DNA from: Leucobacter chromiireducens subsp. chromiireducens
Lineage (GTDB): Bacteria; Actinomycetota; Actinomycetes; Actinomycetales; Microbacteriaceae
Direction: 5' to 3'
Length of the DNA stretch: 64,000 nucleotides
Assembly (NCBI RefSeq): GCF_016758255.1
Contig: NZ_QYAD01000002.1
Location: 186,001 to 250,000 of the forward strand
The notes beneath the pieces are model-generated. The model was given only the letters and a program-made list of their open reading frames with translations, was not told where the DNA came from and did not search any database. Position numbers and translations under genes: made by a program. Below, piece after piece: positions 26,671 through 32,994 of the stretch (positions are counted from its first letter, which is position 1; the number at the start of each line of letters is the position of its first letter).

Positions 26671-27339
26671 ATGGGACTCATTTACGACACCACAATGTCT
26701 CCGTCGAAGGCGGAGCTGCTCGCTGCGTGGCTGCCCACGCGCTCCTGGTTCACGGGCGACGTGTCCGCGCTCACCAAGATCGCCGCGTACCGCTACGACG
26801 ATCCTGAGGGCGAGGTCGGTATCGAGGGCCACCTGGTGACCGCCGGGGACAGCACGGTCTACCACGTGCCCCTCACGTACCGCGGTGCGCCGTTGCAGGA
26901 CGGTGAGGAGTTCTTGCTCGACACCTCCGCGCACGGCGTGCTCGGCACCCGCTGGATCTCGGACGCGGTGGGGGATCCCGTCTTCCGCACTGTGATCGCC
27001 GAGGCGATCTCCCACGGCCGCACGGGCGCCGAAGAGATTGGGGTGTCGGAGTCGGGTGAGGAGGCTCCGCTCGCGCCCACGAGCAGCGTTGCGGGCACGG
27101 GAGCGCCCGATCTCGCGGTGCCCGAGCTGTGGGCGGCGTCAGTTTCCGAGCTGGCCGGCGAGAGCATCGCCGACACGGGCTTCGCAACATTGCGGGTGCG
27201 TCACGTGCTCGACGCATCGGCGCTCGCTGGGGGAGGCGAGCCTACGCCGGGCGATGAGCGCCTCGCGCTGCGCATCACCTGGCCGGGGCAGGAGAACCCG
27301 GTCACGATTGCAACGCTGAGCACAGTGTCGCCCGAGTAA
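26671..27339 (+). CDS. Maltokinase N-terminal cap-like domain protein
   Basis: 222 residues. The opening TMSPSKAELLAAWLPTRSWF and the later TAGDSTVYHVPLTYRGAPLQ match the cap domain that precedes the kinase in actinobacterial maltokinases and also occurs alone. The domain ends near residue 120 (MLGTRWISDAVGD-like segment at LGTRWISDAVGD), followed by an Ala/Ser/Glu-rich linker and a second small beta domain. No kinase motifs are present, so it is probably not an enzyme itself. Its role is unknown. It is monocistronic, just upstream of tRNA-Pro. Confidence 0.75.
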   Translation: MGLIYDTTMSPSKAELLAAWLPTRSWFTGDVSALTKIAAYRYDDPEGEVGIEGHLVTAGDSTVYHVPLTYRGAPLQDGEEFLLDTSAHGVLGTRWISDAVGDPVFRTVIAEAISHGRTGAEEIGVSESGEEAPLAPTSSVAGTGAPDLAVPELWAASVSELAGESIADTGFATLRVRHVLDASALAGGGEPTPGDERLALRITWPGQENPVTIATLSTVSPE

Positions 27340-27435
27340 CGGGAGGCCGTCTCGAATGAGCCGCGCCCGGGCGGCTCGCGATTTCCTAGTTTGCGTCGAG
27401 ACCCGATAGAGTAGTCCCTGCGTGAAAGCGCAAAT

Positions 27436-27512
27436 CGGGATGTGGCGCAGCTTGGTAGCGCACGTCGTTCGGGACGACGGGGTCGCAGGTTCAAATCCTG
27501 TCATCCCGACCA
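27436..27512 (+). tRNA. tRNA-Pro (anticodon CGG)
   Basis: The acceptor arms CGGGATG (27436-27442) and CATCCCG (27502-27508) pair, the anticodon arm is CGTCG-TTCGGGA-CGACG with anticodon CGG, and the T-loop GGTTCAAATCC is standard. Discriminator A at 27509 is followed by an encoded CCA (27510-27512). Confidence 0.96.
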
Positions 27513-27516
27513 TGAA

Positions 27517-27549
27517 GCCGCGGAAACCTCAGGGTTTCCGCGGCTTTTT
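27517..27549 (+). terminator. Terminator after tRNA-Pro
   Basis: GCCGCGGAAACC pairs with GGTTTCCGCGGC around TCAG, followed by five T. Confidence 0.95.
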
Positions 27550-27625
27550 AGGTTGAGGCGCGCAGCCTGATTCATTGCGCAGGGTCTCATTGGCTGCTCT
27601 TGCTGGCCTGGGGCCCGCTCGTCTG

Positions 27626-27985
27626 TCACAGGACGAGTGAGAGCACCAGTACCGTGACAGACAAGGCCAGGAGGCCGAGGCAGTTCAGCCAGAACGCTGG
27701 CCCGAAAAAGCGAGCACGAATGTGAGACGCGGCGGCACAGGTGAAGTACGCAATCACGCCGACGTTGGCCGCGAAAGCGATGCCCGGAACCCAGATCCCC
27801 ACGATGAGCCCTGCTGTAGCGAGCGTCTTGATCACAATGAGGGTCCACCACCATTCGCGAGGGAACCTCACTCCGTCGAGGCAGTCACGAATGAACTTGG
27901 GAGGACGCATCGACATCGCCGCATCGCTGAGGAGTACGAGAGCAAGCAGAACCGGAGGCCACCATTGCTCGGGTATCAGAATCAT
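27626..27985 (-). CDS. DoxX-like small membrane protein
   Basis: 119 residues, four membrane segments, starting at ATG 27985 with AAGGAG upstream. LNCLGLLALSVTVLVLSLVL ends the protein; the FIRDCLDGVRFPREWWWTL loop is typical of the DoxX-like group near TetR regulators. Its ribosome site lies in the last codons of the TetR gene and only four bases separate the two genes, so they form an operon. Function is unknown; DoxX proteins are linked to quinones or thiol redox balance. Confidence 0.78.
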   Translation of the reverse strand: MILIPEQWWPPVLLALVLLSDAAMSMRPPKFIRDCLDGVRFPREWWWTLIVIKTLATAGLIVGIWVPGIAFAANVGVIAYFTCAAASHIRARFFGPAFWLNCLGLLALSVTVLVLSLVL

Positions 27986-27989
27986 TGGA

Positions 27990-28586
27990 TTACTCCTTAC
28001 AGTCGCAAATGGTGGCAAACGTCGCACCGAGGTGCGAGAGGAGCTCCGCGGGTTCGGAGGAGTTCCTGGCAGACCACGTGAGTAGCGTGCCGATGTAGGC
28101 GAAGTACAGTGCGCGAGCTTTCTGTGCGGCCCCAGTGGGGGCAGTGCAGTCGTGCAGTCCTATTGCTGAGCGAAACTCCTTGTCGATTCGAGCCGCGAGC
28201 TCGGTGAACAAGATGGACTCGTGAGTTCCGGAGACGAGGATCGATGCGTAGTGTCGAGCAAGGATGGGGTTGGTGGTGAAGAGCGTGACGAACGGCTGTA
28301 CGAGAGCAACCAGGCGATCGCTACACGTGTTGTGCGCAGGTGGAGCAGCTTCACTTTCATGCTCCGCGCGTCTCATGTGCTCAGCCGCAATCATGTCATC
28401 AAAGACATGAATCAGGAGGTCGTTTTTGTCTCCGACCACCATCACCCTGCCGACGCTGACGCCGCTGGTCTCCGCAATCTCCCGGATCGTTGTTTCGGCA
28501 AAGCCGCGCTCGCGGAACAGCTGGCCCGCGGTGTCGATGATTCGTTGCTGCGTCGCCTGCCTGAGCTGCTCGCGTGTAGAAGTCAT
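27990..28586 (-). CDS. TetR family regulator
   Basis: 198 residues. Residues 10-60 form the TetR helix-turn-helix (RIIDTAGQLFRERGFAETTI, then REIAETSGVSVGRV). The usual tyrosine-rich end of helix 3 is altered (VMVVGDKNDLL in place of a YxYFxSKexL pattern), so DNA contact may differ. The ligand domain is unremarkable. A perfect inverted repeat upstream and the DoxX-like gene downstream suggest it controls its own operon. Confidence 0.88.
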   Translation of the reverse strand: MTSTREQLRQATQQRIIDTAGQLFRERGFAETTIREIAETSGVSVGRVMVVGDKNDLLIHVFDDMIAAEHMRRAEHESEAAPPAHNTCSDRLVALVQPFVTLFTTNPILARHYASILVSGTHESILFTELAARIDKEFRSAIGLHDCTAPTGAAQKARALYFAYIGTLLTWSARNSSEPAELLSHLGATFATICDCKE

Positions 28587-28614
28587 TCGAGGGAATCCTT
28601 CATTGAGTGTGTTC

Positions 28615-28630
28615 AGTGAACGTGTTCACT
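28615..28630 (-). promoter_or_regulatory. Probable TetR operator
   Basis: AGTGAAC-GT-GTTCACT is a perfect 7-2-7 inverted repeat, 29 bases before the TetR start, next to a possible -10 (TAGAGT on the minus strand). GTGTTC recurs to its left. Confidence 0.7.
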
Positions 28631-28713
28631 CTATCATTTCTCGCTGTCGATGCCGGCGCTGTCTGGTATTCGTCGCGGTGAACGCTTCTCTGGTACACGG
28701 CACAACTCCGGCG

Positions 28714-28719
28714 TACGCT
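28714..28719 (+). promoter_or_regulatory. -10 box of the decayed antitoxin gene
   Basis: TACGCT, then 6 bases, then ATG 28726. The promoter seems to have outlived the gene. Confidence 0.4.
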
Positions 28720-28725
28720 GGGGGC

Positions 28726-28979
28726 ATGTCCATGAGTCTTACTGAGGTTGAGAACGCGATGCTCGCGTTGAACGGCGTGACCTCGCCGCGTTGATTCACC
28801 GTGGACTTCAGGTACTCGATCACGAAGAGTCCTAAGCCTCTCAGCATGAGCTCGATGAGGCTTGGCGTGATGAGCTGAGCAAGCGCATTGACGACATCGA
28901 GAGCGGGAGGGTCGAAACGATGCCCGCTGAGGATGTGTTCGCACGCATCCGTGCGGAACTCGCTGCTCGGCGTCCATGA
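28726..28979 (+). pseudogene. Broken addiction-module antitoxin (RelB/TIGR02574-like)
   Basis: The start (MSMSLTEVENAMLALNG) matches the head of this antitoxin family but stops at 28792. The rest of the family pattern continues two bases out of frame from 28782 (LAALIHRGLQVLDHEES), meets a stop at 28833-28835, then runs on as DEAWRDELSKRIDDIESGRV and PAEDVFARIRAEL to the stop at 28977-28979. One frameshift and one nonsense codon therefore separate three recognisable parts. The end overlaps the toxin start as ATGA, as in intact pairs. Confidence 0.7.
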
Positions 28980-29236
28980 CGCTCGCTCGACGCTTCCATC
29001 CCGAAGCCGGACGGATTCTCGAATGGCCGCGTATCGCGCCCGTGTTCCCCGGGTGGCATCGTGAACTTGTCGTGCGCACCCAGGCCGTACCCAGACTTCC
29101 GTATCGTGTGCTCTACTACTTTGCCGATCAGGTCGTGGTGATTCTTGCGGTCGCGCATTACCGGCGCAAGCCCGGATATTGGAGACCTCGCCTTGGGGAG
29201 TGGGGTCCCGCGAATACCCAACAGAATCACACGTGA
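28976..29236 (+). pseudogene. ParE/RelE-like toxin with central deletion
   Basis: 86 residues in an open frame. RRFHPEAGR (residues 5-13) is the family's first strand, and from ILEWPRIAPVFPGWHRE onward the C-terminal half is well conserved (VPRLPYRVLYYFADQVVVIL, VAHYRRKPGYW). The roughly 35 residues that normally lie between them, including the helix with the AxxWYEE-type pattern, are missing. The deletion kept the frame. With its antitoxin also broken, the toxin is very probably inactive. Confidence 0.68.
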
Positions 29237-29415
29237 CGACTCCAAACCTACCGGCATAGCGTGGAAAGGGTGACATGCCTCGATCCCAAGCAAGTCGAGG
29301 TAAATTGTGGCAACCCGATGTCGTTCCAAGCGCCCTGACTATCGCGTCTGGGGAGATGGTTTTCGGTCTCAGCCCCTATCGTGCCGACAGAATCGCCCGG
29401 AGCTTCATTGAGAAC
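29237..29415. other. Gene-free remnant between toxin remnant and channel gene
   Basis: 179 bases. I see no supported gene, repeat or terminator. Confidence 0.4.
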
Positions 29416-30189
29416 TCAACGAAGTTCCGCGCTTTTCTTGTTTTCGATCTCTCGGACTGCGCCCTCTGGCGCGCTCACGGAGGTGCGTTCCAGCAGTAGT
29501 GACTTTACCTCTGCCAGCTCCCGGCGAAGCTCATTTACTTGCTCGGAGGTAGCGTTGAGGGTGGGCCCGTTTTCGGTGGACACCTTTTCAACGATCCACG
29601 AAGCGAGAGTTGCTGTGACCGCGCCAATCAGTGCGATCCCTCCCAACATTAGTCCCGCGGCGATGACTCGACCGCCAGTAGTGACCGGGGCGAGGTCGCC
29701 GTAGCCGACCGTGGTCATTGTGACTACTGCCCACCACAAGGCTTCACCAAAGGAGTCAATCGTTCCCTCACTCTGTTCCGCATCGAGAATAGCGAGCGCT
29801 GCTATCACAACGAACAAGCTCGCTGCACCGATCGTGTAGGTAACGACCCTTCCCCTCAGAGCGTTGCCCGCGGATCGTTGGACTAGGGCGACAACAGTGA
29901 GAAATCTCATTAGTCTGAGTGGCCTCAGCATAGGCAGCGCGACAATCGCAAGGTCGAGAAGATGTCGATAGAACCATCGCCATCGATCTTCCGTGAGGAT
30001 CAAGCGCGCCAGGTAGTCCACAAGAAAGATGGCCCAGGTCAACCAAATGATGAGCTCTGTGACCTCGCCAAGTATTCCGCCGGGCCGAGAAATGATTTGG
30101 ATCGCGTAGGCGGCAAAGAACGCGAGGGCCGCGAGCGTGAGCGGCCACTCTGTGGCCTTCTCCCAGCGCTGAATCCTGTATCCAAACAT
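29416..30189 (-). CDS. Voltage-gated-type potassium channel
   Basis: 257 residues from ATG 30189. Six membrane segments. Segment 4 is positively charged (LRPLRLMRFLTVVALVQRSA, then NALRGRV), and the pore loop has the filter TMTTVGYGD. The last 50 residues predict a coiled coil (SEQVNELRRELAEVKSLLLE), which may assemble the tetramer. No RCK domain. ATG 30189 has TAACCT 7 bases upstream; GTG 30213 is the other option. The role, potassium leak or membrane-potential control, is inferred from the family. Confidence 0.88.
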   Translation of the reverse strand: MFGYRIQRWEKATEWPLTLAALAFFAAYAIQIISRPGGILGEVTELIIWLTWAIFLVDYLARLILTEDRWRWFYRHLLDLAIVALPMLRPLRLMRFLTVVALVQRSAGNALRGRVVTYTIGAASLFVVIAALAILDAEQSEGTIDSFGEALWWAVVTMTTVGYGDLAPVTTGGRVIAAGLMLGGIALIGAVTATLASWIVEKVSTENGPTLNATSEQVNELRRELAEVKSLLLERTSVSAPEGAVREIENKKSAELR

Positions 30190-30196
30190 GGGAATC

Positions 30197-30202
30197 AGGT
30201 TA
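30197..30202 (-). promoter_or_regulatory. -10 box for leaderless channel gene
   Basis: Minus-strand TAACCT, 7 bases before ATG 30189. Confidence 0.4.
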
Positions 30203-30432
30203 TCGGTGCGCACACTGTCAGCCGGTGCCCACAGTTGGCGTGGTGAGCAGCGCGCAGGCTGCCTTGACGATCCCAGACTCGGTTGGAATGGCCGGAGGAC
30301 TCAGCATAACGAGTACTTCCCGCTGGTGAGGCGCCAGTCGGACGGACTGTTGGGCTTAGCGTCCGTGGCGCCTTCTCGCCCGCTTCCTCCGCATCGAGCT
30401 CGCAACCCGTTTGTCTGCACGATGAAGCAACG

Positions 30433-30472
30433 AAAAGGGCGAGGCTTCCACGGTACGGTGCAGCCTCGCCCT
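30433..30472 (-). terminator. Terminator of the Ltp-repeat gene
   Basis: Read on the minus strand, AGGGCGAGGCT and AGCCTCGCCCT form an 11-bp stem with a 15-base loop, followed by TTTT. Confidence 0.8.
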
Positions 30473-30496
30473 GCGGTGAAGTGTTGCTTCGCGCGC

Positions 30497-31084
30497 CTAG
30501 AGGTTGGCGATCGCCCAGTCGGCTTCCTCCGGAGTGAACTTCTCCCCATATTCAGACGTGAGCTGATCTCGAATGGCCTCTGGTGACATTGACATGGTGT
30601 CCTGGTAGGTGCGCGCTTTCTCGAGCGCGTTCTGATTCCAGTCGGCCTTCACGTTGTCAATGCCATACTGAGCAGCTTCGGGTGAGAACTTCTCGCCATA
30701 CTCTGATGACAGCTGGTCGTAGATTCCAGCCTTGCTCATATGCATTGTGTCGGCATATAGCTGAGCCTTTTTCACTGCGGAGCGGTGTTCCGCAGGCACC
30801 TCAGGCTCCGGTGCCGGCTCCGGTGCGGCAGGGGGTTCCGCTTTCTCCGGCTCAGGCGCCTTTTCTGGTTCGGGCGCCGGTTCTGCCGCTGCGGGTTTCT
30901 TGGTATCGACGGTCGATGCGCTCTCGGTGGCGGACTTTTCGGGTGACTTGTCGCTGCCGCCCGTTGCGGCGTTGACGCCGCCGATCAGGAGGAGTGCGGC
31001 GATCAGCCAGACCCACCACTTCTTGAACCAGGGCTTCTTCGGTTTCGTTCCATTAACAACATTGGAAACTGCTGCTTCTGTCAT
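30497..31084 (-). CDS. Membrane-anchored protein with two Ltp repeats
   Basis: 195 residues. Residues 15-42 are a basic stretch and one membrane segment (WWVWLIAALLLIGGVNAATG). A linker of Glu, Pro and Ala (residues 60-105) leads to two copies of the Ltp domain (AVKKAQLYADTMHMSKAGIY and ALEKARTYQDTMSMSPEAIR, each ending in SEYGEKF[ST]PE). Ltp was named for the host-cell-surface lipoprotein of Streptococcus phage TP-J34, which blocks DNA entry of other phages. Here a membrane helix replaces the lipobox. An anti-phage role is possible but unproven; such repeats also occur in ordinary actinobacterial surface proteins. Confidence 0.82.
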   Translation of the reverse strand: MTEAAVSNVVNGTKPKKPWFKKWWVWLIAALLLIGGVNAATGGSDKSPEKSATESASTVDTKKPAAAEPAPEPEKAPEPEKAEPPAAPEPAPEPEVPAEHRSAVKKAQLYADTMHMSKAGIYDQLSSEYGEKFSPEAAQYGIDNVKADWNQNALEKARTYQDTMSMSPEAIRDQLTSEYGEKFTPEEADWAIANL

Positions 31085-31090
31085 GCTCTG

Positions 31091-31096
31091 AGCATA
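31091..31096 (-). promoter_or_regulatory. -10 box for leaderless Ltp-repeat gene
   Basis: Minus-strand TATGCT, then 6 bases, then ATG 31084. Confidence 0.5.
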
Positions 31097-31122
31097 GCCA
31101 AATCTAATCTTATTTGAGCTTC

Positions 31123-31422
31123 ATGCCTCTGATTCCTGAGACAATTGCGTTTATGCTCAAAAACAACGCGCCAGCTACCTGGCTATTCAACATAGCTGTA
31201 TTCATGACGATCGTTGGGGGCATCGCGTTGATCCTTGGCGGCGCCTTTGCTCACCCGGGTATGGTTTCGGCTCTTGAGAGCCCTGTTCCCGGAGCCGTTC
31301 TTGTGACGCTGGGGTTCTCCGGTCTCTCAATCGGGATTGCGCTGTTTCTTACGTACCTCGTGGTGGCAGCGATTGTTGTCGGTGTTACTCGCGCGATTGC
31401 CGAGGCGATCAGGAGCGAATAG
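31123..31422 (+). CDS. Small membrane protein, unknown
   Basis: 99 residues from ATG 31123; ATG 31153 is also possible. Two clear membrane segments (WLFNIAVFMTIVGGIALILG and SGLSIGIALFLTYLVVAAIV), with a short loop rich in Pro and Ser between them. No family is recognised. It is divergent from the Ltp-repeat gene and converges on the lipoprotein gene 18 bases downstream. Its lower-GC codons match the surrounding accessory stretch. Confidence 0.5.
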   Translation: MPLIPETIAFMLKNNAPATWLFNIAVFMTIVGGIALILGGAFAHPGMVSALESPVPGAVLVTLGFSGLSIGIALFLTYLVVAAIVVGVTRAIAEAIRSE

Positions 31423-31439
31423 GTGGCACGACGTAGGAA

Positions 31440-31871
31440 TCACAACTGCGGGTCGCGGTGGACTCCCTCGAAGGGGGTGAGCGTGCGCCACACGCCCGAC
31501 TCGTCGCGGGTGATGAAGAGGACCACCTCGCCAGAGACGTCGAGCGGATCGCCCTCCGGGTATACCTTGTCGCCCGAGCACGTGACCGGCGTGGACGCGA
31601 CGGGCAGCGCGGTGCCCGCAGTGGCATCACCCTTCAGGACCTCGCGCACGGCGACCGTATGCACCGCAGCGTCATATCCGAAGAGCTGCGTTGTCTTCCT
31701 TGTCGGCGTGACCGTGCCGCGGACGACCAGCTCGGAGTCAGCGAACACCGCGTCGACAGAGTCGTATCCGGCCCAGGAGACGCAGCTCTGCGCCTGGGGC
31801 ATGCAGCCACTCAGCATTCCACAGCAGAGCGCTACGAGGGCAATGGTGCTCGCACTGTTCCGAATCCTCAT
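31440..31871 (-). CDS. Small lipoprotein, unknown
   Basis: 143 residues from ATG 31871, which has TATGGT 6 bases upstream and begins a signal ending in the lipobox GMLSGC. The mature domain is a beta-rich region (VDAVFADSELVVRGTVTPTR, VHTVAVREVLKGDATAGTAL, EVVLFITRDESGVWRTLTP) resembling small secreted beta-barrel domains of unknown function. Two cysteines (QSCVSW and VTCSGD) may form a disulfide. Confidence 0.7.
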   Translation of the reverse strand: MRIRNSASTIALVALCCGMLSGCMPQAQSCVSWAGYDSVDAVFADSELVVRGTVTPTRKTTQLFGYDAAVHTVAVREVLKGDATAGTALPVASTPVTCSGDKVYPEGDPLDVSGEVVLFITRDESGVWRTLTPFEGVHRDPQL

Positions 31872-31877
31872 GCTGTG

Positions 31878-31883
31878 ACCATA
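31878..31883 (-). promoter_or_regulatory. -10 box for leaderless lipoprotein gene
   Basis: Minus-strand TATGGT, then 6 bases, then ATG 31871. Confidence 0.45.
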
Positions 31884-32035
31884 CGCGCGAAATGCGTTAC
31901 CTGCACGGGCGCGGGGAGAGCACGGCAAAGGAGTGCGCGAAGGGCGTCACAGGCCCTCGTCGCGACACGCCCGGCGTGAAGTCGCCGAGCCTGAGAACTC
32001 CCGGTGAGGGATGTGAACCGGGTATCTTCGATGGT

Positions 32036-32242
32036 ATGACTTCCCAGAGCTTCCTCCGTCTTCCCGAGTCCGTTCAAGTTCTCGTGACCGAAGGCCTTGA
32101 CACCGAGGTGCAGAACTCGTTCGCTCGGATCGAGGAAGCACAGGCCGCGGGTGATGAGACGCTCGTCCGCTTCCTGGAGGGCGACATCATGCGTGCCTCG
32201 GCGCTGCGCATGAAGATCACCGGGGAAGACCCGAAGATCTAG
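32036..32242 (+). CDS. Small conserved-looking protein, unknown
   Basis: 68 residues, mostly helical and acidic (SVQVLVTEGLDTEVQNSFAR, then EEAQAAGDETLVRFLEGDIM). TATCTT 7 bases before ATG 32036 suggests a leaderless message. No family recognised. Its TAG stop shares the sequence CTAG with the stop of the convergent SnoaL-like gene. Confidence 0.55.
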   Translation: MTSQSFLRLPESVQVLVTEGLDTEVQNSFARIEEAQAAGDETLVRFLEGDIMRASALRMKITGEDPKI

Positions 32243-32664
32243 CGTTCAGCAGCGGCGAGCTGCGCGGCGAGTCCCGCAGCATCCTGCTGAATCCAGTACT
32301 CGACGATCAGGCCGTCGGCAACGCGATACACCGCGCTGCCGACGGCCTCGATCGTTGTGCCGGTCGGGGCGTGGCCGTCGATCTCGCCCACGTGCGCGCC
32401 ATGCTGAATCCACCGGGCGTACGCGCGATCCCCATCGACCAGAAGCTCGTCGATCACGAACTCGAACGGGCCGAACATTTCGAGCATCTCCTCGACGTGC
32501 TCCTCGTAGTTCGCAGGGGAGCGGTCGATCGTCTCGCGCGCGGCTGCGCGGACCTGGTGTGCCCGCACGCTCGATGCCATGAACTCCGCTGCACGGTGCG
32601 GTTCGCGTCCGCTGCGAACGGTCTCCAGGAATGCGGTCACGGTGTCGCGGGTGCTTCGGCTCAT
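32239..32664 (-). CDS. SnoaL-like/NTF2-fold protein
   Basis: 141 residues. The fold pattern (AAEFMASSVRAHQVRAAARE, MLEMFGPFEFVIDELLVDGD, ARWIQHGAHVGEIDGHAPTG, AVYRVADGLIVEYWIQQDAA) is that of SnoaL-like ester cyclases, which are also common as small enzymes or binding proteins of unknown substrate. The Asp/His residues of polyketide cyclases are only partly present, so cyclase activity is not claimed. Monocistronic. Confidence 0.75.
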   Translation of the reverse strand: MSRSTRDTVTAFLETVRSGREPHRAAEFMASSVRAHQVRAAARETIDRSPANYEEHVEEMLEMFGPFEFVIDELLVDGDRAYARWIQHGAHVGEIDGHAPTGTTIEAVGSAVYRVADGLIVEYWIQQDAAGLAAQLAAAER

Positions 32665-32994
32665 GCATCGATTCTGGCATGGCTGGCGCCCTGTACCCGC
32701 GCACGAATGAGGCGCTCCGCTCCGCCCCAATTGGCCCTTCGTCGCAGAAACCGATAGGTATGGTGTGGGCGACTTTGCCCAGAACTCCGTCGAAAGGGGA
32801 GCCCTATCCATCCGCCGGTACACGTCCACTCTCACTCAAGACCTCTTGCCAACCCCGCGCCGCTCCGCGAGCGCCTGATCGATGTCACGCGGCGATTTAC
32901 GCCGTCGGACCTCATTCCCACTTAGCGTTCTTTCTTTTCACCATTCGGTTCCCGGCACTGACGCCGACCATCCGTATCTTGAAAGGAACACGCA
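32665..32994. other. Intergenic region before the symporter gene
   Basis: 330 bases. It should carry the symporter promoter; TTGGCC (about 32730) and TAGGTA 18 bp later are a weak candidate. A short hairpin (CGGCG-ATTTA-CGCCG) lies near 32890 and AAAGGA serves as ribosome site before ATG 32995. I do not recognise a riboswitch. No gene. Confidence 0.4.

Noticed and set aside
27139-27513. Minus-strand frame across tRNA-Pro beginning [14 protein letters not shown]
   Set aside because: It is the well-known false protein from antisense translation of a tRNA gene.
27500-32300. Second copy of the tRNA-Pro 3' end as an attachment site
   Set aside because: None seen by eye within the accessory stretch.
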